Part shown: piece by piece, positions 34,160 through 42,165 of the stretch
Position numbering within the stretch: the first letter of the stretch is position 1
How the letters are laid out: every line of letters begins with the position of its first letter
NCBI GenBank assembly: GCA_035525225.1
Contig: DATLFA010000034.1
Location: 124,001 to 188,000 of the forward strand
DNA: 64,000 nt
Source of the DNA: DATLFA01 sp035525225
GTDB taxonomy: Bacteria > Actinomycetota > Acidimicrobiia > Acidimicrobiales > WLNW01
Direction: 5' to 3'
Program-made: the position numbers and the translations under genes
The notes under the pieces: model-generated
Databases searched by the model: none
The model's input: only the letters and a program-made list of their open reading frames with translations
Told to the model about the DNA's origin: nothing

Positions 34160-34251
34160 CGTGGCGCCTTACGTTACGTACTGAGCCGATTCGCGACGAT
34201 GGCCGGCTTCGACGAATCGAAGCAGGCCATCGGTGCGTTTGTGAGGGTTGA

Positions 34252-35720
34252 CTACTTCTCCATCCACGCTTTGTCGAAGTAGACCTTGTTGCGGTGGCTC
34301 GCGGTCACACCGTGCACCTTGGGCGAGAACGCCTTGAGCGTCTCGACTGCGGTGAAGTTGATCCAGGGCAACTGCGCGTTGTACTCCTCGGCGATGACCT
34401 TGTACGCCGCCTTCTTGGCGTCGTCGGTCTTGGCCGCTCGCAGGTCCTTGACGGCCTGGTCGACCTTGGTGCTCTTGAAGCCGGGACGGTTGCTCGTGCT
34501 CGTCGACGTCAAGTTCTGAGCGATAGCCCAGATCGCGCTGTCGTCAGGGCCGATCGAGGTGCCCCACCGGGCCATGTCGAAGTCCTTGAGCGTGGTCACG
34601 ACTTGCTGCTGCGCCGTCGACTCTTTCGACGTATCGACCGTGGCGTTGATGCCGGCCGCCCTGAGCATTCCCTCGAGCGCGACCGCCGCGTTCTGGTCGT
34701 TGGCCGAGTTGGTGAACACCACTCGCACGGTGCCGTTCCAGCCTTCGGTCTTCGCTTCGGCGACGAACTTCTTTGCCAATTCGAGGTCGTGTTTGGGCCC
34801 GGCGACTCCTGGATCCCAGGGGAAGCTGCTTTGGAACAGCGCAGTGTCGGGCAGGCCCTTGCCGGAATAGACGCGCTCGTTGAACACGGTCGGGTTGTAG
34901 GCCGCGGCGATGGCCTGGCGCACCTTGAGGTTGGCGGTCGCAGGAGTGGTCGGAGTTTGCCCGTCGGGCTTGCCCACGCAGAGCGGCTCAGGCTTGCCGC
35001 CGAGGCAGTTGATCGTCACGCCTTGGTTCATCAGGATGATCTCGCCCGCCTGATCGATGCTCGAAAAGCCATTCACCTTGTCTTCTTTGGCGGTCGCGAC
35101 GGTCAGCGGGATGCCCGGTTCGGTGGAAAAGGTGTACGGGAACGAGGCCCATGCCTCGGACAGGTTGATCTTCAGGGTGAGCGGGTCGACGACTTGCACG
35201 TCGTTGATCAGCGCGACGTACACATTCGTGGCCCTGGTGTTTCGGGGGCACGCGACGTACTCGGCGCACTGGGCTTCTTTCGGGCCATTGGGTGTGCCGA
35301 CCCGATGGCGTTGAAGGGAGTACTGCACCGCTTCGGCGTTGAGATCGGTGCGGTCGGTGAACTTGATGCCGGACCGCAGTTTGAGCGTCCACTCCGTGGA
35401 GTCGGCGTTGCCGGTCAGCGACTCGGCGAGTAGCGGCTTGTAGGTCTTCGACTCGAGGTCGTAACGCATGAGCGTGTCGTACACCGCAGCCATCTGGATG
35501 GCGCCGGAGGCGCCGTTGCCCAAAGCGACGACCGTATCGAGCCCGGCGATTTGTTAATAGGCGGCGAAGGACAAGGTGCCGCCTGTCTGTGGCTGCAGCG
35601 TGGTGGTGGGGCCGCGGCCGTGGACGCGCCTCCCGTGTCGCCACCATCGCTTGTTTCGCTGCTATCACCGCAAGCAGCCGCCGTGATTGCGAGTGCGACA
35701 GGCACCGCGAGAATGCGGAA
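34252..35720 (-). pseudogene. Broken ABC substrate-binding protein (family 5, peptide-type)
   Basis: The 3' part (34252-35523) encodes about 420 residues of a solute-binding protein family 5 (oligopeptide/nickel type): ASGAIQMAAVYDTLMRYD, WTLKLRSGIKFTD, NLKVRQAIAAAYNP and a C-terminal QLPWINF. A lipoprotein leader (ALAITAAACGDSSETS) lies upstream but in another frame. Joining them needs a one-base change in the G run at 35608-35611, and a TAA stop (35554-35556) then still interrupts the frame, where YxxIAGLDTVVALGNG is expected. With two lesions and no permease or ATPase genes nearby, it is probably dead; a sequencing error could explain one lesion but hardly both. Confidence 0.75.
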
Positions 35721-35944
35721 CCCATCGAGAGAGTGTCGTCCTCCGACGATCGTCGGTACGAACTCGGTAGCGCAACTTCATTATCCCCCAGGCAGGTGGT
35801 GCAGGTCAGGGGCCTGTCGGCCCGCGTCGGTCGAGTATAGGAGTCGGTACACATCAACCAGCAGCGGGTGAAGCGTTCGAGCGGTGCACTACGTGTGAGA
35901 TGTTGCACACGTTCGTCGCCGCGCAGCAGCGATAGAACAAACAC

Positions 35945-37243
35945 ATGGCGCGTCACATTCGTCCTGGTCGCGCTGTCGCATCGAGATGGATGTCCGACCC
36001 GGGCATTGCGGGCGCGTACGCGTATTTGCGCCCAGGTGGAACGCCGGCGGATCGCGATCGTCTTGCCGGACCGATGATGCATGGTCTGCGACTCGCGGGT
36101 GAGGGGGCGTCGTCGCGTTATCCGGGCACGATGCACGGTGCGTGGTTCAGTGGCGTGCATGCAGCCGACGCGCTCATCAGCGACGGCCGTGCCGGTGCAG
36201 GACGGCGAACGATCGTCATCGGCGCCGGATGGGCCGGCATCGCGGCCGCGCGACGAGTTGCCGCAGCAGGTGGCCGTGCGGTCGTTGTCGAAGCAGCGGA
36301 AAATGCCGGTGGTCGTGCCCGCACCGATCACTCGTTGGGAATGTCGGTGCATCTCGGCGCAGCGTGGATCCACGGCGTCGAGGGCAATCCCATCACTGCG
36401 CTTGCGGCCGAGGCCGGCGTCGGGTGGGAGCCGAGCGGTTGGGGTGCCAGTCGTACGTACCTGATGGGCGAGCGGGCACTCGACGAAGACGAACGCGACG
36501 CGGTGTGGACGTTGCGACGCGTGGTCGCCGCCAGGATCGCGGAAGCGCGCGCCGGTGCATCGGTGCACGACGCGCTCGGACCTGTGTTGCGCGCCGCGCT
36601 CGCCGATGTCGAGGCCCCACCGCGGCAACGCGCCGTGCTCGAGTGCTGGGTGCACAGTGAGTACGAAAACCTCTACGCCGCGCCAATCGATGACCTGTCG
36701 TTGCTGCACTGCACAGAACCGTTCTCGATGGCGGGCGACGACGCCACGCTCACCGGCCCCCTCGATCGCGTGGTCGATCACGCGATCGCGGCGCTCGATG
36801 TGCGGCTGCGCACGACGGTCGAACGCATCGAAGCCAGCGGTTCGCGTTGGCGAGTGACATCGACTGCGCCGACCGAGATGGCGGACTCGGTGATCGTGAC
36901 GGCGCCTGCCGGTGTGTTGTCCGCCGGCAACATCGTCTTCGATCCACCGTTGCCCGATGCCGTGCAGGCATCGCTCGGACGTCTCGGTGCGGGTGTGCTC
37001 GCAAAGATCTTCTTCGAGTTCGACGAGGTGTTCTGGCAACCGCATTGGGCGTTCTGGGTGACGGCGGCGCGTCGACCTCCGATCGAACTGTGGGTCGACG
37101 CGACGCGGCTGGCGGGGCGGCCGGTGTTGTGCGGCTTCGCGACCGGCGAGCACGCCTGTCGAGTCGAGCAGATGAACAGCGACGAGCTCTGCTCGATGGC
37201 CGAGGCGTTGCTCGGCGCGGTGCCTGATTTCGGCCGATGGTAA
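35945..37243 (+). CDS. Flavin amine oxidase-like protein with circularly permuted domain order
   Basis: The 432-residue protein contains a whole monoamine-oxidase-type FAD fold, but its normal C-terminal segment is at the N-terminus. Residues 13-77 carry SRWMSDPGIAGAYAYL, LRLAGEGASSRYPGT and MHGAWFSGVHAA, which end ordinary amine oxidases. Only then comes the dinucleotide motif VIGAGWAGIAAA (91-102) with EAAENAGGRAR, followed by the substrate domain, and the chain stops at LLGAVPDFGRW just before where SRW-DP should follow. The cut falls between a helix and a strand, so the fold could still close through the linker ISDGRAGAGRR. An in-frame TAG lies 12 nt upstream of the ATG. TAGAAC 6 nt before the ATG may be a -10. 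Confidence 0.8.
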   Translation: MARHIRPGRAVASRWMSDPGIAGAYAYLRPGGTPADRDRLAGPMMHGLRLAGEGASSRYPGTMHGAWFSGVHAADALISDGRAGAGRRTIVIGAGWAGIAAARRVAAAGGRAVVVEAAENAGGRARTDHSLGMSVHLGAAWIHGVEGNPITALAAEAGVGWEPSGWGASRTYLMGERALDEDERDAVWTLRRVVAARIAEARAGASVHDALGPVLRAALADVEAPPRQRAVLECWVHSEYENLYAAPIDDLSLLHCTEPFSMAGDDATLTGPLDRVVDHAIAALDVRLRTTVERIEASGSRWRVTSTAPTEMADSVIVTAPAGVLSAGNIVFDPPLPDAVQASLGRLGAGVLAKIFFEFDEVFWQPHWAFWVTAARRPPIELWVDATRLAGRPVLCGFATGEHACRVEQMNSDELCSMAEALLGAVPDFGRW

Positions 37244-37251
37244 GATCGGTC

Positions 37252-38424
37252 ATGCCGTTGCAGCCCTACATGGACTACGTGTCGGTGGACGATCACCTGC
37301 TCGAGCCACCCGACCTGTGGACCTCTCGATTGCCGGCTCGCTTTCGCGAGGACGGCCCGCAGCTCATCGAATGCACCGAGCCGATCCCCGACGACTTCGG
37401 CCGCATGTTCCCTGCGGGCAGCGAGGCATGGCGATTCGACGGCGCGATCATCTCGCAATCGATGGGCATGGGTATCGCCGGGGTACCACCCGAACTGCGC
37501 GAAACCGCCGCGCTGCGTTACGAGTCCGTCCGTCCCGGCTGCTATTCACCAAAGGCACGCCTCGCCGACATGGACGCCGACGGCGTTCACGCGCAGCTCT
37601 GCTTTCCCACGTTCCCGCGCTTCGCCGGCACGCGGTTCTTGGGCACCCGCAACCGCGATCTCGCACATGCGTGCGTTGTCGCGTACAACGACTTCGTGAT
37701 CGACCAGTGGTGCGGTTACGCACCCGATCGCCAGATCCCAATGGTGATCCTGCCGCTGTGGGATGTCGCGGCATGCGCGGCCGAGGTGCAACGCACCGCC
37801 GCGCGCGGCGCACGCGCCGTGAGCTTTCCCGAGAACCCCGCGCCGCTCGGGCTGCCGTCGATATTCGACCACTGGTGGGATCCGATGTGGCGCGCGGTCG
37901 ATGAAACCGGGCTCGTGATCTGCACCCACATCGGCTCTTCGGGCTCGCCGCCCAAGCCGAGCGACGATGCGCCGCTCACCGCGACGTCGATGCTGATGCC
38001 GGTGGCGTCGTGGACGACGCTCGTCACGTTTCTGCTATCGCACGTCTTCGTCGAATTTCCCAACGTGAAGCTCGCGCTCAGCGAAGGTGGCCTCGGTTGG
38101 ATCCCCGCGGCGCTGGAACGCGCCGACTACGCGTGGGAACAGCGCCGGCACAGCCGCAACGACTTGCACAAGGACATCCGGCCGTCCGACATGTACCGCG
38201 GGCACGTCTACGGCTGTCTGTTGGATGACAACGTCGGCATACTCACCCGTCACCTCATCGGTGTCGATCACATCATGTTCGAGTCCGACTATCCGCACGC
38301 CGACTCGAAGTGGCCGGGTTCGCGGGCGTACGCAGAGAAGTTGCTCGTAGATGTCCCCGATGACGAGGCGCATCGCATGCTCGAGCTCAACGCACGCGAG
38401 CTGTTCCGCTTTCCTCGCCGCTGA
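37252..38424 (+). CDS. Amidohydrolase family 2 (ACMSD-like)
   Basis: The 390-residue TIM-barrel enzyme begins with VSVDDHLLEPPDLW (D-D-H metal region). It continues with RLADMDADGVHAQLCFPTFPRF, VICTHIGSSG with a ligand His, LSEGGLGWIPAALERAD, and MFESDYPHADSKWP with the conserved catalytic Asp and His. It is related to the enzyme at 9371, with a similar plan and length. Family members decarboxylate or hydrolyse aromatic acids. TAAGAT (37241-37246), which begins at the stop codon of the oxidase gene, is 5 nt before ATG 37252 and suggests its own leaderless promoter. Confidence 0.85.
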   Translation: MPLQPYMDYVSVDDHLLEPPDLWTSRLPARFREDGPQLIECTEPIPDDFGRMFPAGSEAWRFDGAIISQSMGMGIAGVPPELRETAALRYESVRPGCYSPKARLADMDADGVHAQLCFPTFPRFAGTRFLGTRNRDLAHACVVAYNDFVIDQWCGYAPDRQIPMVILPLWDVAACAAEVQRTAARGARAVSFPENPAPLGLPSIFDHWWDPMWRAVDETGLVICTHIGSSGSPPKPSDDAPLTATSMLMPVASWTTLVTFLLSHVFVEFPNVKLALSEGGLGWIPAALERADYAWEQRRHSRNDLHKDIRPSDMYRGHVYGCLLDDNVGILTRHLIGVDHIMFESDYPHADSKWPGSRAYAEKLLVDVPDDEAHRMLELNARELFRFPRR

Positions 38425-38545
38425 CCGAAGCGCGCAGGTGGACTGTCGCAGCGCGCCGCGTCTGCCATCTCTTTCGTGAACGTTGACCAGCGCCACCGAA
38501 GTTGCCCAGTGTTGACGAAAGCGCGGATGGGGTTTCGGACGCATT

Positions 38546-38575
38546 TGCGCGCGCTAACGCGCGCATACGCGCGCT
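38546..38575. repeat. Alternating GC palindromic tract
   Basis: Three GCGCGC-type blocks separated by TAA and ATA form overlapping inverted repeats in the 213-bp gap between convergent genes (38424 and 38638). The strict purine-pyrimidine alternation could adopt Z-DNA or a hairpin and may serve as terminator; this is inference. Confidence 0.45.
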
Positions 38576-38637
38576 GCGGGCAACTCGCAGCGTTGGACCC
38601 GTACCACGATCAGCGCCGGTGACGTCAGGTGTTCGCG

Positions 38638-39108
38638 CTATCGGGCGAGGTTCTCGTCGATGAGGTCGACGTTTTCGTCGATGAGCTCTTGTTGTACTTC
38701 GTCCTCTAGCTTGTGCGGGTCGCCGAGGTCGGCGATCTGGTGGGCCGCGTTCGCGCGAAGGTTGGGAAAGATGTACGTCTCCTCTTCGGTGACGTGTCGG
38801 CTGAGGTCGTCTTTGAACTTCGCCAGTGCGGCAGGGAAGCCGGCCTGATCGGCTTCGTCGACGAGGCGGGCGAGATCGTCGCGAGCGGTGTCGTGCTCGG
38901 CGTTGGCTCGACTCGATTCCTCGGGCCCCATTCGTTCGTCGACGATGGGATACACGCGCTCTTCTTCGACATCCATGTGCTTCGCCAGGGCGTCGCCGAG
39001 GTCGGCGAGGATCGGTTCACGTTCCGCAGCGGTGGTCGTTGCTTCGAGGTCCGCAATGATCTGCTCGACCTTGCGGTGCTCTTCTTCGAGATGCTCCAAC
39101 ACGTCCAT
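38638..39108 (-). CDS. Hemerythrin HHE-domain protein
   Basis: The 156-residue protein is a four-helix hemerythrin-like domain. Its ligand series is visible: EEEHRK (His near residue 10), KHMDVEEERVYP (His and Glu), AEHDTARDD (His), and RHVTEEETYIFP (His and Glu). The di-iron centre would bind oxygen or nitric oxide or act as a redox or iron sensor. ATG 39108 has a GGAGCG site. The acidic C-terminal helix (ELIDENVDLIDENL) extends past the domain. It lies 112 bp downstream of the tetR gene on the same strand. Confidence 0.88.
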   Translation of the reverse strand: MDVLEHLEEEHRKVEQIIADLEATTTAAEREPILADLGDALAKHMDVEEERVYPIVDERMGPEESSRANAEHDTARDDLARLVDEADQAGFPAALAKFKDDLSRHVTEEETYIFPNLRANAAHQIADLGDPHKLEDEVQQELIDENVDLIDENLAR

Positions 39109-39220
39109 CGTGGGCGCTCCATTCCTGGTCGGCGCCCGCTTGTACCCATAGGGCACATGCCACAAACCGGTGCTCACCCGTATGGGTTCTTCGTGTAACA
39201 CCCCCACGGCCGACCTGCAC

Positions 39221-39832
39221 CTACCGCGGGGCAAGTCCATCGACGAGAACCGATATGAGGGTCTCCGTCGGTGGTGACGCGTCCGCACCGGTTGCTGCGT
39301 AGCGCAGATCGGCCATTCCGTTGACTGCGCTGGCAATGATCCAAAGCACCGCGTACGAATCGACGGAGCGCAGCGAGCCTTCGTGGGCGCCGTCGGTGAG
39401 GACCGATCGCCATAGGGCGAGGGCAGCGTCGCGTCGGTCTGTGAGAACGGCAAGGTCCGGGTTCGTCTTGATGATCTCCCAATTGTTCGACGTCGTCAGG
39501 AACTCGTTGCGCTGCTCGACACCGACTTCGACGGCAGCGCGGAGCATCGCGCCCATACGATGCGCGGCGTTGCCGGGCGCATCGCTCGCCTGTTCGAGAC
39601 GCGGCAGCAGCGCGTCGAAGTAACGGTTCACGACCTCGAGGAGGATGGCGTCCTTCGACGGGTAGTGGCTGTAGAGCGTCGGTTGTCGCACCCCACTCGT
39701 CGCGGCGATCTCACGGAGTGACGCGCCGTGATAACCGCGCAGGGCGAACAGCCGCGCCGCTTGCCGGGCGATGACGTCGCGGCGGGCCCCATCCGGGTGC
39801 CAGCGAACGGTGCGGGCTGTCTGTGTGGCCAT
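39221..39832 (-). CDS. TetR-family transcriptional regulator
   Basis: The 203-residue regulator has the N-terminal helix-turn-helix (about 15-60): ARRDVIARQAARLFALRGYHGASLREIAATSGVRQPTLYSHYPSKDAIL in family layout. A helical ligand-binding domain follows. The gene is divergent from a cytochrome P450 gene, and the 64-bp gap is filled with repeats of CCCTATC/GATAGGG, which is the likely operator. The usual reading is that it represses the P450 gene and itself until a substrate binds. ATG 39832 is used; a TTG two codons upstream is possible. A -10-like TAGTCT lies 9 nt upstream. Confidence 0.9.
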   Translation of the reverse strand: MATQTARTVRWHPDGARRDVIARQAARLFALRGYHGASLREIAATSGVRQPTLYSHYPSKDAILLEVVNRYFDALLPRLEQASDAPGNAAHRMGAMLRAAVEVGVEQRNEFLTTSNNWEIIKTNPDLAVLTDRRDAALALWRSVLTDGAHEGSLRSVDSYAVLWIIASAVNGMADLRYAATGADASPPTETLISVLVDGLAPR

Positions 39833-39841
39833 GAGCAACCA

Positions 39842-39888
39842 AGACTATCGCCCTATCGAGTGATAGGGTTTACGATCGAACGATAGGG
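39842..39888. promoter_or_regulatory. Operator/promoter region between tetR and P450
   Basis: CCCTATC (39851-39857) and GATAGGG (39862-39868) form a 7-4-7 palindrome, and a third half-site GATAGGG lies at 39882-39888. A further CTATCG at 39845-39850 mirrors CGATAG at 39881-39886. The sites overlap candidate -10 elements for both directions: TAGTCT on the minus strand (39847 down to 39842), and TAGGGT (39864-39869) or TACGAT (39871-39876) on the plus strand. This fits binding by the adjacent TetR protein. Confidence 0.65.
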
Positions 39889-39896
39889 AGACGGAC

Positions 39897-41087
39897 ATGA
39901 CCTCACAGAATTCGGCCGCTGCGGCGCCGTTCGATCCGCTGGCCGCCGCCAACTCAGTTCCCCACGCGGAGTTGGCCGAGTTGCGCCGGCAGTGCCCGGT
40001 CGCGCGGACGCCATCGGGCTATTGGTACCTGTCGCGCCACGAACAAGTCGTGACTGCGAGTCGCGACGTGCTCACGTTCGAGGGGAGCTATATCGACACG
40101 GACGGGCTCGCACCCGACGAGCTGTTTCTGCCGTTCGTCACCGAGCCTCGTCATGGCAAGGTGCGACGGGTCATCAACGCGGCGATCGCGGCGCACCGAC
40201 TGGGTCGGATAGAACCGCAACTCCGCGACCTGTGCTCGAGACTCCTCGACCCGATCGTCGAAGCAGGATCGGCAGAGTTCATCCGGTCGTACGTCGAGCC
40301 GATACCCGCTGCCGGAATCGGCTTTCTGCTCGGTCTCCCCGATGCGGACCACCCGCGATTCAGTCGCTGGGCCGATGAACTGTTCCGGGGCACGGTGCTT
40401 GCGCCTCCCGAAGAACAAGTCGCGAGGGCGCGGGCCATGCAAGAGATCTCGGAGTACCTCGACGCCGAGATCGCAGCCCGTGCGAGCGCAGAGCATCCGC
40501 CGGACGACTTCATCACGCGACTTGTGAATACCGAGGTTGCGGGGGAGCGCCTCTCGCATCTGGCGTGTCGGACGCAGCTCATCTTCCTTCTGGTGGCGGG
40601 TACCGAGACGACGCGGAACCTGATCGGCAACATGACGCTGACACTTGCTCAGCGCCCCGATCTACTCGCACATCTGCGCAGCCACCCCGAAGCGGTGCCT
40701 GCCGCGATCGAGGAATCGCTCCGTATCGATCCGCCGCTGCCATTCCTACTTCGGCGCTCGACTGCTGATGTCTCGCTCGCCGGCGTTCATCTCGACGCGG
40801 GAAGTCAAGTTGCATTCGGCCTGGCGTCGGCCAATCGTGACGAGACGGTGTGGGACGATCCCGACACGTTCGTTCTCGACCGTGAAAACGCTCATCGGCA
40901 TATGTCGTTCGGCGACGGTCCGCACATATGTCCCGGTGCGGCGCTCGCGCGCCTCGAGGCCCGCGTCGCGATCGAGACGCTCGTCGAACGGGTCGATCAC
41001 CTCGAACTGGACGCGGATTTCGTCTACCGGAAAACGGCCGTGCCATTCACCAACGGTCCGCAGACGCTGTCAATTCGTCTCGGCTAG
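39897..41087 (+). CDS. Cytochrome P450
   Basis: The 396-residue soluble bacterial P450 has the I-helix motif AGTETTRN (234-241, with acid-Thr pair), the K-helix ExxR (E273-R276 in EESLR), and the heme loop FGDGPHICPG with the axial Cys345. The typical actinobacterial CYP length has no membrane anchor, so it needs separate ferredoxin and reductase, which are not in the window. It is divergently controlled by a TetR regulator and followed by a SnoaL-like gene. A GGGAG site lies before the ATG. The substrate is unknown; an induced detoxification or catabolic hydroxylase is a fair guess. Confidence 0.92.
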   Translation: MTSQNSAAAAPFDPLAAANSVPHAELAELRRQCPVARTPSGYWYLSRHEQVVTASRDVLTFEGSYIDTDGLAPDELFLPFVTEPRHGKVRRVINAAIAAHRLGRIEPQLRDLCSRLLDPIVEAGSAEFIRSYVEPIPAAGIGFLLGLPDADHPRFSRWADELFRGTVLAPPEEQVARARAMQEISEYLDAEIAARASAEHPPDDFITRLVNTEVAGERLSHLACRTQLIFLLVAGTETTRNLIGNMTLTLAQRPDLLAHLRSHPEAVPAAIEESLRIDPPLPFLLRRSTADVSLAGVHLDAGSQVAFGLASANRDETVWDDPDTFVLDRENAHRHMSFGDGPHICPGAALARLEARVAIETLVERVDHLELDADFVYRKTAVPFTNGPQTLSIRLG

Positions 41088-41186
41088 ACGGGCCGAACTG
41101 CAACACGCGGTCGCGAAGCGGCCCCCGCCAAATACATGAGACAGCTCTAGCATGTGGGACCCGAATTTCATCGAAAGGGCCGGCCG

Positions 41187-41657
41187 GTGGAAACCACACA
41201 CGATCGCCTTCAGATAGCTGACCTCGTAGCCCGATACGTCGAGGCTGTCGCTACGGCAGATCGGCGTCTCTTCCACTCTGTGTGGGCAGTTGACGCGCGT
41301 TGGCTGGTCGACGGTCGAGGCACCTTCAAGGGACCAGACGAAATCACTGCACTGTTCTGGCGCTTGCGAGAACGCCAGGAATTCGCCATCCAGCGCGTGG
41401 TCAGCGGCCGCGCCGTTGTGCAACAAGACCGAACAGCCTCAGGGCGCTGGATCATTCATTCGCTCACCAGGACCAACGGGGAAGGAGCGGAGCTCGTCGG
41501 CATCTACGACGATCAGTACGTCCTCGAGTCGCCAGGTTGGAAGTTCCGTGAACGAGCGTTCACGCCGCTGTACCGCGGTGCGGTCAGCCTCTCGGGCAAG
41601 GTGTTTGCACCGCCGGCGCTTCCCGACCTCTATGCCGACGCGCCCGCATCGAGCTGA
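41187..41657 (+). CDS. SnoaL-like/NTF2-superfamily protein
   Basis: The 156-residue product has the cone-shaped SnoaL/NTF2 pattern: DRLQIADLVARYVEAVATADRRLFHSVWAVDARWLVDGRGTFKG in the usual order, then a central ALFWRLRERQEF and a beta-rich end with GIYDDQYVLESPGWKFRER. Members act as cyclases, hydratases or dehydratases, or only bind ligands. GTG 41187 is chosen because similarity begins there. TAGCAT about 35 nt upstream may be a separate -10. Its position after the P450 gene suggests related metabolism. Confidence 0.78.
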   Translation: METTHDRLQIADLVARYVEAVATADRRLFHSVWAVDARWLVDGRGTFKGPDEITALFWRLRERQEFAIQRVVSGRAVVQQDRTASGRWIIHSLTRTNGEGAELVGIYDDQYVLESPGWKFRERAFTPLYRGAVSLSGKVFAPPALPDLYADAPASS

Positions 41658-41721
41658 TTGGAATCGGCTAGCGAGATGGTTGTCGGCGTGCACCAATTGT
41701 TGGTTCGAAAAGCGATCTCTT

Positions 41722-42126
41722 TGGTGGAGCTGGAGGGAATCGAACCCTCGTCCGCTGAAGGGTCACCGCCCGCGATACGACCATTCCCGATCTCTCCACT
41801 TGCGGCCATGGCGGTGACGGGTCACCTGCGCTCTAGGTCTGGAAACCCATACCCTCGGCGCTACCGGCGGGTCTTTCCCCGCAGCCAGCGTTCTTTCTCG
41901 CCGTCAGCCGTCTTTCCGGCTGTCACCCTTCGCTTCTGTTACCGGGCTGCGATGAGTTGGCCCTGCGTGCCGTTACCGGTCGCTAATGACTCGTGTACCT
42001 GACCTAGATCAGGCAGCGAGTGCCAAGTTGTCGTTGGCGTTTATTTTGGTGCCCTGTTTAACGAGTCTGAGCAACTCGGGTCGCACGTATCGGCTCCCGG
42101 CTTCACCGTCGAAACCGATCAGCCCC
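41722..42126 (-). ncRNA. ssrA: tmRNA (transfer-messenger RNA)
   Basis: The 5' end GGGGCTGATCGGTTTCGAC (from 42126) and the 3' end TTCGATTCCCTCCAGCTCC followed by ACCA (ending at 41722) are diagnostic. They pair as the tRNA-like acceptor stem (GGGGCTG with CAGCTCC), and CCA is encoded. The tag reading frame at 42038 down to 42012 reads ANDNLALAA and stops with TGA (42011-42009). The RNA rescues stalled ribosomes and tags the nascent chain for proteolysis, for example by ClpP, which is encoded at 51862. smpB lies 1.7 kb away on the same strand. Length is about 405 nt. Confidence 0.95.
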
Positions 42127-42165
42127 AATGTGTGAGCGACCAGCATACCGATTAGCCACCGCCGA

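Noticed and set aside
33773..34282. A 169-codon plus-strand frame in the decay zone
   Set aside because: It has no recognisable motif and runs antisense to the DUF4288-like remnant, whose pieces are clearly protein-like.
34988..37153. A 721-codon open frame on the minus strand opposite the permuted oxidase and binding-protein remnant
   Set aside because: Its translation is rich in Arg, His and Cys with no domain pattern, and it covers clear plus-strand oxidase motifs. It is an antisense shadow caused by high GC.
38425..38544. Apparent coding continuation after the amidohydrolase at 37252
   Set aside because: The stop at 38422-38424 follows a normal family C-terminus, and the remaining sequence has no protein-like features.
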